Assembly (NCBI RefSeq): GCF_015905305.1
Contig: NZ_JADZLQ010000002.1
Span: 434,001 to 498,000, forward strand
Source of the DNA: Pinirhizobacter soli
GTDB taxonomy: Bacteria > Pseudomonadota > Gammaproteobacteria > Xanthomonadales > Rhodanobacteraceae
Direction of reading: 5' to 3'
DNA: 64,000 nt
The translations under genes were made by a program, and so were the position numbers. Position 1 is the first letter of the stretch. Each line of letters begins with the position of its first letter. Below, in pieces: positions 27,683 through 36,350 of the stretch. The notes beneath the pieces are model-generated. The model ran no database searches. It had not been told where the DNA came from and saw nothing but the letters and a program-made list of their open reading frames with translations.

Positions 27683-28018
27683 TCAGGCCGAAGGGGGGCG
27701 CAGCAGCGGTGTCTGCGGGAAATCGCCAACGGAAGCTGGCGCGGCCGTGGGCGGGTTCGCGCCCGACACGAGCGGATACGCCGGCAGCGACGACAGGGGG
27801 ACGCTTGCGACGGCGGCGCAGGCCATCGCGCAGGTGCAGGCGCCGTGGCCATGACCATTGGGCTGGGCATGATCCTGCCCGTGCGCCATGGCCATGCCGT
27901 GGTCCATGCCAGCCGCCGGGGCTGCGCACCCGCAGGGCATGGCATGTGCACCGAACGCCATCACCAGCCAGGCAAGCATGGCGAGCAGGAACAGGCGGCG
28001 ATGGCGGCGGCAAGGCAT
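27683..28018 (-). CDS. CopL-like small secreted Cys/His-rich protein
   Basis: A 111-residue protein. It has a basic head (CRRHRRLFLLAMLAWLVMAF), a likely cleavage near GAHA, and then a His/Met/Cys-rich segment (MDHGMAMAHGQDH and ACTCAMAC). The position upstream of copA-copB, the size and the Cys/His pattern match CopL of Xanthomonas copLAB clusters, where copL is needed for copper induction of copAB. Similarity is by pattern, not by long identity, so the name is left off. Confidence 0.65.
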   Translation of the reverse strand: MPCRRHRRLFLLAMLAWLVMAFGAHAMPCGCAAPAAGMDHGMAMAHGQDHAQPNGHGHGACTCAMACAAVASVPLSSLPAYPLVSGANPPTAAPASVGDFPQTPLLRPPSA

Positions 28019-28048
28019 GCACCCACGATAGCCCCTGGCCCGTCGGGC

Positions 28049-28054
28049 TACAAT
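28049..28054 (+). promoter_or_regulatory. Possible -10 box TACAAT of rlmJ
   Basis: TACAAT (five of six to consensus) lies six bases before the rlmJ ATG and there is no ribosome-binding sequence, suggesting a leaderless transcript. It sits in the 42-base gap shared with the divergent copL-like gene, so the cop promoter must overlap it. Confidence 0.45.
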
Positions 28055-28060
28055 TGCCCG

Positions 28061-28894
28061 ATGAATTATCGCCACGCCTTCCATGCCGGGAATTTCGCCG
28101 ACCTCCTCAAGCACACCGTGCTGCTTGCCCTGTTCGAGGCGCTGAAGGCCAAGGACAAGCCCTTCGCCTACGTCGACACGCATGCCGGGTCCGGCCGTTA
28201 TGACCTCAAAGGCGTGCATGCGCAGAAGACGGGCGAATCGGAGTTGGGCATCGGCAAGCTTGCCGTGGCCAGCGGGTTGCCTCCACTGCTATGGAGCCTT
28301 TTAGGCCATGTGCGCGCGATCAATGATGGCGAAACCATCCGGCATTACCCCGGCTCGCCGCTCCTGGCCCAGCGCGTGCTGCGCCCGAACGATTCGGCCC
28401 AGTTTTGCGAATTGCACGCCGATGAAGCCGAAGCACTTCGCGCGGTGCTGGGCGAGGACACGCGCATGCACGTGCACAAGCGCGACGGCTACGAGGCCAT
28501 GGGCGGCCTGTTGCCACCCCCGGAAAAACGCGGCCTGGTGTTGATCGACCCGCCCTTCGAGCGCGAAGACGAATTCCGCGCCATCGAAGCCGCCCTGCGC
28601 CATGCGCTGCAGCGCTGGCCCACCGGCATGTATGCGGTGTGGTATCCGGTAAAGCAGCGCAGCACCGTGCAGCCCTTCCTGCGCTGGGCTTCGCGCGCGG
28701 CCCGTAGGGTGCTTTGCGCCGAGATCATGCTTCACCCGGACAACACGCCGCTGCGCCTGAACGGCACCGGCATGCTGGTGTTGAACGCGCCCTGGCAGCT
28801 GGACCAGGCCTTGTCCGAGTCGATGGATGTACTGGCCCGGACCTTGGGGGGGCAAAGCCGCCTCACCTGGCTTGCCCAGGATAACGACGCCTGA
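28061..28894 (+). CDS. rlmJ: 23S rRNA (adenine-2030-N6)-methyltransferase RlmJ
   Basis: A 277-residue SAM-dependent methyltransferase. The N-terminus NYRHAFHAGNFADLLKH is the family hallmark, followed by the SAM loop region VDTHAGSGRYDL and the catalytic IDPPFE motif of N6-adenine methylases. It methylates A2030 of 23S rRNA. The length matches E. coli RlmJ (280). It is divergent from the copper cluster with only 42 bases between the starts. Confidence 0.95.
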   Translation: MNYRHAFHAGNFADLLKHTVLLALFEALKAKDKPFAYVDTHAGSGRYDLKGVHAQKTGESELGIGKLAVASGLPPLLWSLLGHVRAINDGETIRHYPGSPLLAQRVLRPNDSAQFCELHADEAEALRAVLGEDTRMHVHKRDGYEAMGGLLPPPEKRGLVLIDPPFEREDEFRAIEAALRHALQRWPTGMYAVWYPVKQRSTVQPFLRWASRAARRVLCAEIMLHPDNTPLRLNGTGMLVLNAPWQLDQALSESMDVLARTLGGQSRLTWLAQDNDA

Positions 28895-28907
28895 ATCACA
28901 TGGCGCC

Positions 28908-28925
28908 GGTTATCAACGGATAACC
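28908..28925 (+). terminator. Hairpin after rlmJ
   Basis: GGTTATC and GATAACC pair over a four-base loop (AACG), 14 bases after the rlmJ stop. It lacks a T tract, so it is only a possible terminator. Confidence 0.4.
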
Positions 28926-28989
28926 TCCCTCGCCCTTACGATCGGGCCAAGGGCGCCGATCACCGGAGCCCAGGCCCAAGGACACCGCC

Positions 28990-29490
28990 ATGACTGCCCC
29001 TGCCGTTCGCCTGCTTGCCCCGATGCTCGTCGTCGCCCTGGCCGCGTGTGCCCCGGCGCCGATCTACAAGACCTCCGGCAGCACGCTCAACGTGCCACCC
29101 CAGCAGGTATCGTCCTCGCCGCAGCGCTACCTCAATTCCGATGTGGTGTGGGGCGGCCGCATCGTCAGCGTAAGCAACCTGGCCGACCACAGCGAGATCG
29201 AGATCCTGGCCTATCCGCTGGACAACTCCCAGCGACCCAAGCCCAGTGACAACGGCAACGGGCGTTTCATCGCGGTGATGCCCGGGTACGTGGAGCCGCT
29301 CAACTTCCCTTCTGGCAAGCTGGTCACCGTCAGCGGCCGCCTGGCCGGTACGCGAAATGATCGCGTCGGTGAAGCGGCGTATGTCTTTCCCGTGGTCACC
29401 ACCAACGCCTCGCACGTCTGGACCGCCGAGGAACTTCGCAGCGGCAAGAGCAATTTCAGCTTCGGCGTGGGCGTGGGCGTGATCCGCTAG
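28990..29490 (+). CDS. Slp-family outer-membrane lipoprotein
   Basis: A 166-residue lipoprotein. The signal peptide ends in the lipobox LAAC, then the Slp domain with PQQVSSSPQRYLNSDVVWGG and VSGRLAGTRNDRVGEAAYVFPVV. Slp proteins are starvation- or stationary-phase-induced outer-membrane lipoproteins in E. coli with an unclear role, linked to acid resistance. The stop codon lies within the TAGAAT box of the next gene. Confidence 0.88.
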   Translation: MTAPAVRLLAPMLVVALAACAPAPIYKTSGSTLNVPPQQVSSSPQRYLNSDVVWGGRIVSVSNLADHSEIEILAYPLDNSQRPKPSDNGNGRFIAVMPGYVEPLNFPSGKLVTVSGRLAGTRNDRVGEAAYVFPVVTTNASHVWTAEELRSGKSNFSFGVGVGVIR

Positions 29491-29493
29491 AAT
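29488..29493 (+). promoter_or_regulatory. Possible -10 box TAGAAT of the CDF transporter gene
   Basis: TAGAAT overlaps the stop codon of slp and lies 32 bases before the CDF start. The same hexamer precedes mfd, bpt and purT in this window, which supports it as a common promoter form here. Confidence 0.4.
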
Positions 29494-29525
29494 CGGCAGG
29501 TTCTTGCCATGGGGAATATTCGCGC

Positions 29526-30434
29526 ATGTCCGGTGAAGCCAATTCGCTGAGGGCCATCCTGCTGGCGCTGGGTGCCAATTTCGCCATCTTCGTGGCCAAG
29601 CTGGTGGCGGCGATCTTCACCGGATCCGGCGCCATGCTCGCCGAGGCGGTGCATTCAATGGCCGACTGCGGCAACCAGGGCCTGCTGCTGCTGGGCATGC
29701 GGCAGGCCGGGCGGCCGCCTTCGAGCGAGTACCCGCTGGGCTGGGGCCGCGCGCTGTATTTCTGGTCGTTCCTGGTAGCCATGCTGCTTTTCAGCGTGGG
29801 CGGCATGTTTTCCCTCTACGAGGGCATCCACAAGCTCACCCACCACGAACCACTGAAGTGGCCGTGGCTGGCCGTGGGCGTACTGGTGTTCGGCATCGTC
29901 GCCGAAAGCGTGTCGATGCACGGATGCATGAAGGAAGTGAACAAGGCCCGCGGCGACCGCAGCATCTGGCGCTGGTTCCGCCAGACGCGCGCCAGCGAGC
30001 TCCTGGTGATCTTCGGCGAAGACCTTGCCGCGCTCATCGGCCTGGCTTTCGCCCTCATAGCTGTGCTCCTGACCATGGCCACCGGCAACCTGCTGTTCGA
30101 CGCCGTGGGCACCATCGCCATCGGGGTGCTCCTGATCGTGGTGGCGGTAGCGGTGGCCATCGAAGTGAAGGCCCTACTGATCGGGCAAGGCGTGGAGCCG
30201 CAGCGCCGCGACGAGATGCTCGCCTTCTTGAATGCTCGCCCGGAAATCGCCCAGGTGTACAACCTCCTCACCTTGCAGATGGGCAATGACGTGATGGTGG
30301 CGGTGAAGGCGAGGATGAATCCCACGCCCACCAACCGCGAACTGGTCGAGGCCATCAACCTGGTCGAGATCGACTTCAAACGGGCATTTCGCGATATCCG
30401 CTGGAGCTTCTTCGAGCCGGACATCGCCGACTGA
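29526..30434 (+). CDS. Cation diffusion facilitator (CDF) family transporter
   Basis: A 302-residue inner-membrane protein with about six helices and a C-terminal cytoplasmic domain. The metal-site helix motif AEAVHSMADCGNQGLLLLG is the HxxxD element of the second helix, and GEDLAALIGLAFALIAV, the fifth-helix site, is near 165. CDF proteins exchange Zn, Mn, Fe or Co for protons. The metal is not predictable here. The cytoplasmic tail (about 220-300) has the usual alpha-beta fold. Confidence 0.87.
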   Translation: MSGEANSLRAILLALGANFAIFVAKLVAAIFTGSGAMLAEAVHSMADCGNQGLLLLGMRQAGRPPSSEYPLGWGRALYFWSFLVAMLLFSVGGMFSLYEGIHKLTHHEPLKWPWLAVGVLVFGIVAESVSMHGCMKEVNKARGDRSIWRWFRQTRASELLVIFGEDLAALIGLAFALIAVLLTMATGNLLFDAVGTIAIGVLLIVVAVAVAIEVKALLIGQGVEPQRRDEMLAFLNARPEIAQVYNLLTLQMGNDVMVAVKARMNPTPTNRELVEAINLVEIDFKRAFRDIRWSFFEPDIAD

Positions 30435-30457
30435 CGGCCGGTTACACCCGGTGGCGG

Positions 30458-30463
30458 TAGAAT
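30458..30463 (+). promoter_or_regulatory. Possible -10 box TAGAAT of mfd
   Basis: TAGAAT occurs 38 bases before the mfd ATG, in the short gap after the CDF gene. No convincing -35 element was found at 16-18 bp upstream. Confidence 0.4.
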
Positions 30464-30501
30464 GGAGGGTCCTGCCCTCCCCAGCCGTCGCCTCCTTCTC
30501 A

Positions 30502-33500
30502 ATGCCGTCCGCCCTCAAACGCCCGCCCCTGCCCACCACCGTGAAACAACGCCGCTACTGGGCGGCACCCGCGGGCTCGTCCTGGGCACTGACCGTGGCC
30601 GAGGCCGCGCGCGACCACCAGGGCCTGCTGGTGGTGGTCACCCGGGACACGCAACGAGCGCATGCGCTCGAGGACGAACTGAAGATTTTTTCAGGCTCCT
30701 TGCCGGTACTGCACTTCCCTGATTGGGAGACCCTCCCCTACGACGTCTTCAGCCCGCATCCGGAGATCGTTTCCCAGCGCATCGCCACGCTCTATCAGTT
30801 GCCGTCGGTGCAGCGCGGGGTGCTGGTGGTGCCGGTCAGTACGCTGATGCAGCGACTGGCACCTCGCTCGCATGTCACGGGATCCGGCCTGGTTCTCAAC
30901 AAAGGGCAGAAACTCGACCTGCAAGCGGAGCAACGCCGCCTGGAAGCGGCGGGCTATCGCAACGTGCCCCAGGTCGCGGAGCCGGGCGATTTCGCCGTAC
31001 GCGGCGCGCTGATCGACATCTTCGCCATGGGCGCGGTTGAGCCTTATCGCGTTGAGTTGTTCGACGACGAGATCGACTCCATCCGCAGTTTCGACCCGGA
31101 AACGCAGCGCTCCCAGCATCAGGTGGAAAGCGTCGAACTGCTGCCCGGCCGTGAATTCCCGCTCACCGATGAAGCGGCCAAGCATTTTCGCAACGCGCTG
31201 CGCGAGCGGTTTCCGATCGACGTGCGCCGTTGCCCGCTCTACCAGGACATGAAGGAAGGCGTGACACCAGGCGGCATCGAGTACTACCTGCCGCTGTTCT
31301 TCCCGAAAACCGAAACCCTCTTCGACTATCTCGCCGATGACGCGCTCTTTGTCCTGGGCGAGGGCGTGCTCGATGCCACCGACGCCTTCTGGACGCAAAC
31401 CGCCGAGCGCTACGACCAGCGCGCGCATGACATCGAGCGGCCGGTACTGCCGCCGGATGAAATCTACCTGCCGCCCGATCGCTTGCGCGAGCGCCTCAAC
31501 GCCCGCGTACGGGTGGACGTGGTGCCGGCCACGCACGAGCATGCGGTTTCGCTTGGTACCCAGCCGGCGCCCGACCTTCCGCTCAACCGCAAGGGAGAGG
31601 AACCAGGTACGGCCCTGCGCCATTTCCTGGCGTCCTACCGTGGGCGGGTGTTGATCGCGGCCGATTCGGCCGGGCGACGCGAAGCGCTGAACGAGCAACT
31701 CGCCGCCGCAGGCTTGCGACCACTGGTGCTCGATGGCTGGCGTGAGTTCCTCGACGGGGACGACGCGCTGGCTATCACCGTAGCTTCGCTCGAACAGGGC
31801 TTTGCCCTGGATACGCCGCGCATCACCGTGCTTACCGAGCGCGAGCTCTTCGGCGAGCGCGTGCGCACCGACCGCAAGAAACGCCGGGGTGCCGCGCGCG
31901 ATCCGGAAAGCATCATCCGCGATCTCACCGAGCTTTCCATCGGCTCGCCCATCGTGCATATCGACCACGGCGTGGGCCGCTACCAGGGCTTGGTGTCGCT
32001 GGATGTCGGCGACATGCCGGGCGAATTCCTCACCATCGAATACGCCAAGGGCGACAAGCTGTACGTGCCCGTGGCCCAGCTGGGCCTGGTCAGCCGCTAC
32101 ACCGGCACCGCACCGGAACTGGCGCCGCTGCATTCACTCGGTGGCGACGCCTGGGAGAAAGCGCGCAAGCGCGCGGCCGAGAAGGTCCGCGATGTCGCAG
32201 CGGAACTGCTGGCCATCTACGCCCAGCGCGAGGCCCGGCAGGGCGAGTCGCTCGCTGTCGACCGCCAGCTGGTGGAAGAGTTCGCTGCCACCTTCCCCTT
32301 CGAGGAAACCCCCGACCAGCAGCAGGCGATCGATAGCGTCATCGTGGATCTTGCCGCACCCCGGGCCATGGACCGCGTGGTCTGCGGCGACGTCGGCTTC
32401 GGCAAGACCGAAGTGGCGCTGCGCGCGGCATTCGCGGCCGCCACCGCGGGCAAGCAGGTGGCCGTGCTGGTACCCACTACCCTGCTTGCGCAGCAGCACT
32501 ACCGCAATTTCGCCGACCGTTTCGCCGATTGGCCGGTGCGGGTGGACGTGCTCTCGCGCTTCAAGTCAAAAAAAGAAGTCGATGCCGCGCTAATTCGCCT
32601 TGCAGACGGCGACATCGACGTCATCATCGGCACGCACAAGCTGCTGCAGGCGGATGTCCGCTTCAAGAACCTTGGGCTGGTGATCGTCGACGAGGAACAG
32701 CGCTTCGGTGTGCGCCAGAAGGAGCAGCTGAAGAAGCTCCGAGCGGAAGTGGATCTGCTCACCCTCACCGCCACGCCCATCCCGCGCACGCTGAACATGG
32801 CCATGAGCGGCCTTCGCGACCTGTCGATCATCGCCACCCCGCCGGCCCATCGCACGGCCGTTCGCACACTGATCAGCAGCTGGCAGCCAGCGTTGATCCG
32901 CGAGGCGCTGCAACGCGAGCTGGCCCGCGGCGGCCAGGTCTACTTCCTGCACAACGAAGTGAGCAGCATCGACCGCACCGCGCGCGAACTGGGCGAACTG
33001 GTGCCCGAGGCACGCATCCGCATCGCCCACGGCCAGATGCCCGAGCGCGAACTCGAACAGGTCATGGCCGACTTCCACCGCCAGCGGTTCAACGTGCTGG
33101 TGTGCACCACGATCATCGAGTCGGGCATTGACATTCCCAGCGCCAACACCATCGTGGTCAACCGCGCCGACCGCTTCGGCCTGGCACAGCTGCACCAGTT
33201 GCGTGGACGCGTGGGACGGTCGCATCACCGCGCCTATGCCTACCTTATCGTCCCCGACCGCAAAGCCATGACGGGCGATGCGGAGAAGCGCCTGGAAGCG
33301 CTTGCCTCGCTTGAGGAACTGGGCGCCGGCTTCACCCTGGCCACGCACGACCTGGAAATCCGCGGCGCCGGTGAGATGCTGGGCGAAGAACAATCAGGAC
33401 AGATCCAGGAAATCGGCTTCGGCCTGTATACCGAACTCCTAGACCGCGCCGTGCGGGCACTGAAGTCGGGCAAGGTGCCCGACTTCGACCTTGCCAGCGA

Positions 33501-33951
33501 ACACGAAACCGAAGTGGAGCTGCACCTGCCGGCGCTGATCCCCGACGACTACCTGCCGGACGTGCACCAGCGGCTGACCTTGTACAAGCGCATCGCCAGC
33601 GCGCGCAACGAAGATGAATTGCGCGAATTGCAGGTGGAGATGATCGACCGTTTCGGGCTGCTTACCGATCCAACCAAGCAGCTGTTCTCGCTGGCGACGC
33701 TGAAGCTGATGGCCACGCCCTTGGGCATTCGCAAGCTCGACTTCGGCGCCAACGGCGGACGCGTGACATTCCGCGAGAAGCCCGACGTCGACCCCATGGC
33801 GATCATCAAGCTGGTGCAGCAGCAGCCGAGGGTCTACAAGCTCGACGGCCAGGACAAGCTGCGGGTGATCCTTGAACTTCCCGGTGCCACCGAGCGCGTC
33901 CGCACGGCCATCGACGTGCTGGTGTCACTGGGAGCGCGGCGCCCCGGATAA
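30502..33951 (+). CDS. mfd: Transcription-repair coupling factor Mfd
   Basis: A 1149-residue DNA translocase. It removes RNA polymerase stalled at lesions and recruits UvrA. Seen in order: the UvrB-like N-terminal module (FPDWETLPYDVFSPHPEIV), the RNA-polymerase-interacting domain (about 480-560, HIDHGVGRYQGL), helicase motifs VCGDVGFGKTEVALRAAF and VDEEQRFGV, motif VI LHQLRGRVGRSHHRAYAYL and the C-terminal TRCF domain. The length is normal for the family. The start at 30502 has no clear ribosome site. Confidence 0.96.
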   Translation: MPSALKRPPLPTTVKQRRYWAAPAGSSWALTVAEAARDHQGLLVVVTRDTQRAHALEDELKIFSGSLPVLHFPDWETLPYDVFSPHPEIVSQRIATLYQLPSVQRGVLVVPVSTLMQRLAPRSHVTGSGLVLNKGQKLDLQAEQRRLEAAGYRNVPQVAEPGDFAVRGALIDIFAMGAVEPYRVELFDDEIDSIRSFDPETQRSQHQVESVELLPGREFPLTDEAAKHFRNALRERFPIDVRRCPLYQDMKEGVTPGGIEYYLPLFFPKTETLFDYLADDALFVLGEGVLDATDAFWTQTAERYDQRAHDIERPVLPPDEIYLPPDRLRERLNARVRVDVVPATHEHAVSLGTQPAPDLPLNRKGEEPGTALRHFLASYRGRVLIAADSAGRREALNEQLAAAGLRPLVLDGWREFLDGDDALAITVASLEQGFALDTPRITVLTERELFGERVRTDRKKRRGAARDPESIIRDLTELSIGSPIVHIDHGVGRYQGLVSLDVGDMPGEFLTIEYAKGDKLYVPVAQLGLVSRYTGTAPELAPLHSLGGDAWEKARKRAAEKVRDVAAELLAIYAQREARQGESLAVDRQLVEEFAATFPFEETPDQQQAIDSVIVDLAAPRAMDRVVCGDVGFGKTEVALRAAFAAATAGKQVAVLVPTTLLAQQHYRNFADRFADWPVRVDVLSRFKSKKEVDAALIRLADGDIDVIIGTHKLLQADVRFKNLGLVIVDEEQRFGVRQKEQLKKLRAEVDLLTLTATPIPRTLNMAMSGLRDLSIIATPPAHRTAVRTLISSWQPALIREALQRELARGGQVYFLHNEVSSIDRTARELGELVPEARIRIAHGQMPERELEQVMADFHRQRFNVLVCTTIIESGIDIPSANTIVVNRADRFGLAQLHQLRGRVGRSHHRAYAYLIVPDRKAMTGDAEKRLEALASLEELGAGFTLATHDLEIRGAGEMLGEEQSGQIQEIGFGLYTELLDRAVRALKSGKVPDFDLASEHETEVELHLPALIPDDYLPDVHQRLTLYKRIASARNEDELRELQVEMIDRFGLLTDPTKQLFSLATLKLMATPLGIRKLDFGANGGRVTFREKPDVDPMAIIKLVQQQPRVYKLDGQDKLRVILELPGATERVRTAIDVLVSLGARRPG

Positions 33952-33970
33952 GGGCGCCGCGGGTGCAGGT

Positions 33971-34939
33971 TCAACGCACCAGGTACTGCACGCTGAACTG
34001 TTTTTCCGCGTCGAACCAGACATGCCCCACCCGCAGGCCGGCTTTGTCGGCCAGTTCGGCGAAATCCTCCAGCGAGTACTTGCAGCTGTATTCCACCTGC
34101 ATCGCCTCGTCTTCGCCGAAGGCGAACACCTCGTTGCCGACGTGGACATCCTGGCGCTGCGTGCTCACCAACGTGGTTTCGATACGGCCGGCCATCTGGT
34201 TGTAATGCGCGCGATGGGCGAAGGATGCGATGTCGAAATCGGAGCCGACCTCGCGGTTCAGCCGTACCAGCATGTTCAGGGTGAATTCGCCGGTGATGCC
34301 GGCTGCGTCGTTGTACGCCGCCTCGATCAGGGCCGGGTCTTTCTTCAGGTCCACGCCGATCAACACCGCGCCGTTGTCGCCCATCTCCGCGCGCATCAGC
34401 CGCATGATCGCCACCGCGTCGCGGGCGACGAAGTTGCCGATGGTGGAACCGGGGAAGTAGATCACCGTGCGACGTGGTGAACGCACGGGCACGGGCAGCC
34501 GGAGCGGCTGGGTGAAGTCGGCGCAGACCGGCTGCATCGGCACCTGCGGAAACACGGTGGAGAGCGTGGCCACCGAATCGAGCAGGGCCGAGCGCGAGAT
34601 CTCCACCGGAACGTAGGCCACGGGCGTTGGAAGCTGCTCGAGCAATAGCCGCGTCTTGATCCCGCTGCCGCTGCCGTATTCCACCAGGCGCACGTCAGGC
34701 CCGAGCGCGGCCGCGATATCGCTGGCATGCTCTTGCATCAGCGCGATTTCCGCGCGCGTGAGGTAGTACTCCGGCTGCTCGCAGATCGCCTCGAACAACT
34801 GCGAGCCGCGCTCGTCGTAGAACAGTCGCGAAGGTAGGCGCTTGGGGTTGGCGCGAAGGCCCCGGCGCACGACATCGAGCGTGTCGGCCACCGCCGGATG
34901 GCGGTCGTCCAGGCGAATGTCGTTCGGTAGTGCGCTCAT
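33971..34939 (-). CDS. egtD: L-histidine N-alpha-methyltransferase EgtD
   Basis: A 322-residue SAM-dependent methyltransferase. It trimethylates histidine to hercynine, the first step of ergothioneine synthesis. Key regions are LPSRLFYDERGSQLFEAICE, VEYGSGSGIKTRLLLEQL (SAM loop), YFPGSTIGNF and YNDAAGITGEFTLNML, all typical of EgtD. Its ATG overlaps the stop of egtB as ATGA. It is convergent with mfd, 19 bases apart. Confidence 0.94.
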   Translation of the reverse strand: MSALPNDIRLDDRHPAVADTLDVVRRGLRANPKRLPSRLFYDERGSQLFEAICEQPEYYLTRAEIALMQEHASDIAAALGPDVRLVEYGSGSGIKTRLLLEQLPTPVAYVPVEISRSALLDSVATLSTVFPQVPMQPVCADFTQPLRLPVPVRSPRRTVIYFPGSTIGNFVARDAVAIMRLMRAEMGDNGAVLIGVDLKKDPALIEAAYNDAAGITGEFTLNMLVRLNREVGSDFDIASFAHRAHYNQMAGRIETTLVSTQRQDVHVGNEVFAFGEDEAMQVEYSCKYSLEDFAELADKAGLRVGHVWFDAEKQFSVQYLVR

Positions 34940-36204
34940 CTATCCTGTCCCAACCTGATCCCCGAAAATTGCCACCGCGCGTGGGGAGGAAAGAAATTGC
35001 GGTAGCTGGCGCGAAGGTGGCGGGCGGGCGTGGCGCACGAGCCACCCCGGAGCACCCACTGGCCGTTCATGAACTTACCGTTGTACTCGCCCAGCGCGCC
35101 CGGCGCCGTCCGGAACGCCGGATAGCTGGTGTAGGCGCTCATCGTCCATTCCCAGACATCGCCGAACATCTGCAGCAAACCCGGCCCGGGTTCGGCGGCC
35201 AACGGATGGAAGCGGCCGGTGTCCTGCAGGTTGCCTTCGATATCCAGGCCACTTGCCGCGTGCTCGAACTCTTCCTCGCGCAACAGCCGCGCGCCGGTCC
35301 AGTGGGCAAAGGCATCGGCTTCGAAATAGCTCACATGCGACACCGGCGCATTCGGATCCAGCGGCTGGACGCCGGCGAGGGTGAACTCGCTGGCCAAGTC
35401 CTCTTGCCAGTACAACGGCCGCTCCCAGCCTTCGCGCTGGATCAGGTCCCAGCCATCGGACAGCCACAAGGTGGGCGTGCGGTAACCGCCATCGGCAATG
35501 AAGGCCCGGTACTCGGCGTTGGTGACCGGGCGATTGGCCAGCGCATGCGGCAGCAGCAACACGCGATGGCGCGGCCCTTCGTTGTCGAAACTGAAACCGT
35601 CGCCCTGATGGCCCACTTTCACGATGCCCTCGGCACCGGCGACGAAAGCCAGCGGCACGGCCTGGCTGGGAACAGGCTTCGGTGCTTCGTGATAAGCCGG
35701 CAGCAAGGGATTACGCGAGAAGGCGTGCTTGATGTCGGTCAGCAACAATTCCTGGTGTTGCTGTTCGTGTTCGGTACCCAGGCGGACGATGGCGCGTTCG
35801 GTATCGTCCAGGGCGTTGTCGTCGATGAGGCGCGCGACACGTTCGTCTACCCAGGCGCGGTAGTCGCGCACTTCGTCAAGCGAGGGACGCGTCAACAGGC
35901 CGCGCGCCGGACGCGCATGCATCGCGCCCACGCTCTGGTAGTAGGAATTGAACAGGTAGTTGAGCCGTTCGTCGTAAGGCCGGTGGCCCGGCCTTGGCGC
36001 CAGCAGGAATTGCTCGAAGAACCAGCTGGTGTGGGCAAGATGCCATTTGGTCGGGCTGCAGTCGGGCATCGACTGCACCATCGCGTCTTCGGCCGACAAC
36101 GGTGCGGCCAATGACAGCGATCGTGCTCGAACAGCCGCGAACCGAAGCGAAAGTGCTGCTTCGGGCGCTACCGCCGCCGCCTTCAGCGGCATCGGGGAAT
36201 TCAC
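34936..36204 (-). CDS. egtB: Ergothioneine synthesis sulfoxide synthase EgtB
   Basis: A 422-residue enzyme. The N-terminal DinB-like domain has the iron-ligand histidines in KWHLAHTSWFFEQF and TEHEQQHQELL. The C-terminal formylglycine-enzyme-like domain ends VLRGGSCATPARHLRASYRNF. It forms the C-S bond between hercynine and a thiol (gamma-glutamylcysteine or cysteine). GTG 36204 is preferred because GGAG lies eight bases upstream; ATG 36192 and a GTG at 36273 are also in frame. egtA, egtC and egtE were not seen nearby. Confidence 0.9.
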   Translation of the reverse strand: MNSPMPLKAAAVAPEAALSLRFAAVRARSLSLAAPLSAEDAMVQSMPDCSPTKWHLAHTSWFFEQFLLAPRPGHRPYDERLNYLFNSYYQSVGAMHARPARGLLTRPSLDEVRDYRAWVDERVARLIDDNALDDTERAIVRLGTEHEQQHQELLLTDIKHAFSRNPLLPAYHEAPKPVPSQAVPLAFVAGAEGIVKVGHQGDGFSFDNEGPRHRVLLLPHALANRPVTNAEYRAFIADGGYRTPTLWLSDGWDLIQREGWERPLYWQEDLASEFTLAGVQPLDPNAPVSHVSYFEADAFAHWTGARLLREEEFEHAASGLDIEGNLQDTGRFHPLAAEPGPGLLQMFGDVWEWTMSAYTSYPAFRTAPGALGEYNGKFMNGQWVLRGGSCATPARHLRASYRNFFPPHARWQFSGIRLGQDR

Positions 36205-36350
36205 GCGGAATGCTCCGTCGGGGTCATCGTCACGAGCGGCAGCCTGGCCAGGGTCATCCGGTAATGTTCCCACCCCAATCGTTCAGGACTTGTGATCCCG
36301 ACCCACCGCGAGCATTCTTTGAATCATCACACAGGCCGAAGGTAATGACG

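Noticed and set aside
30502-33951. RecG or another DEAD-box helicase
   Set aside because: The length of 1149 residues, UvrB-like N-terminus and polymerase-interacting domain identify Mfd.
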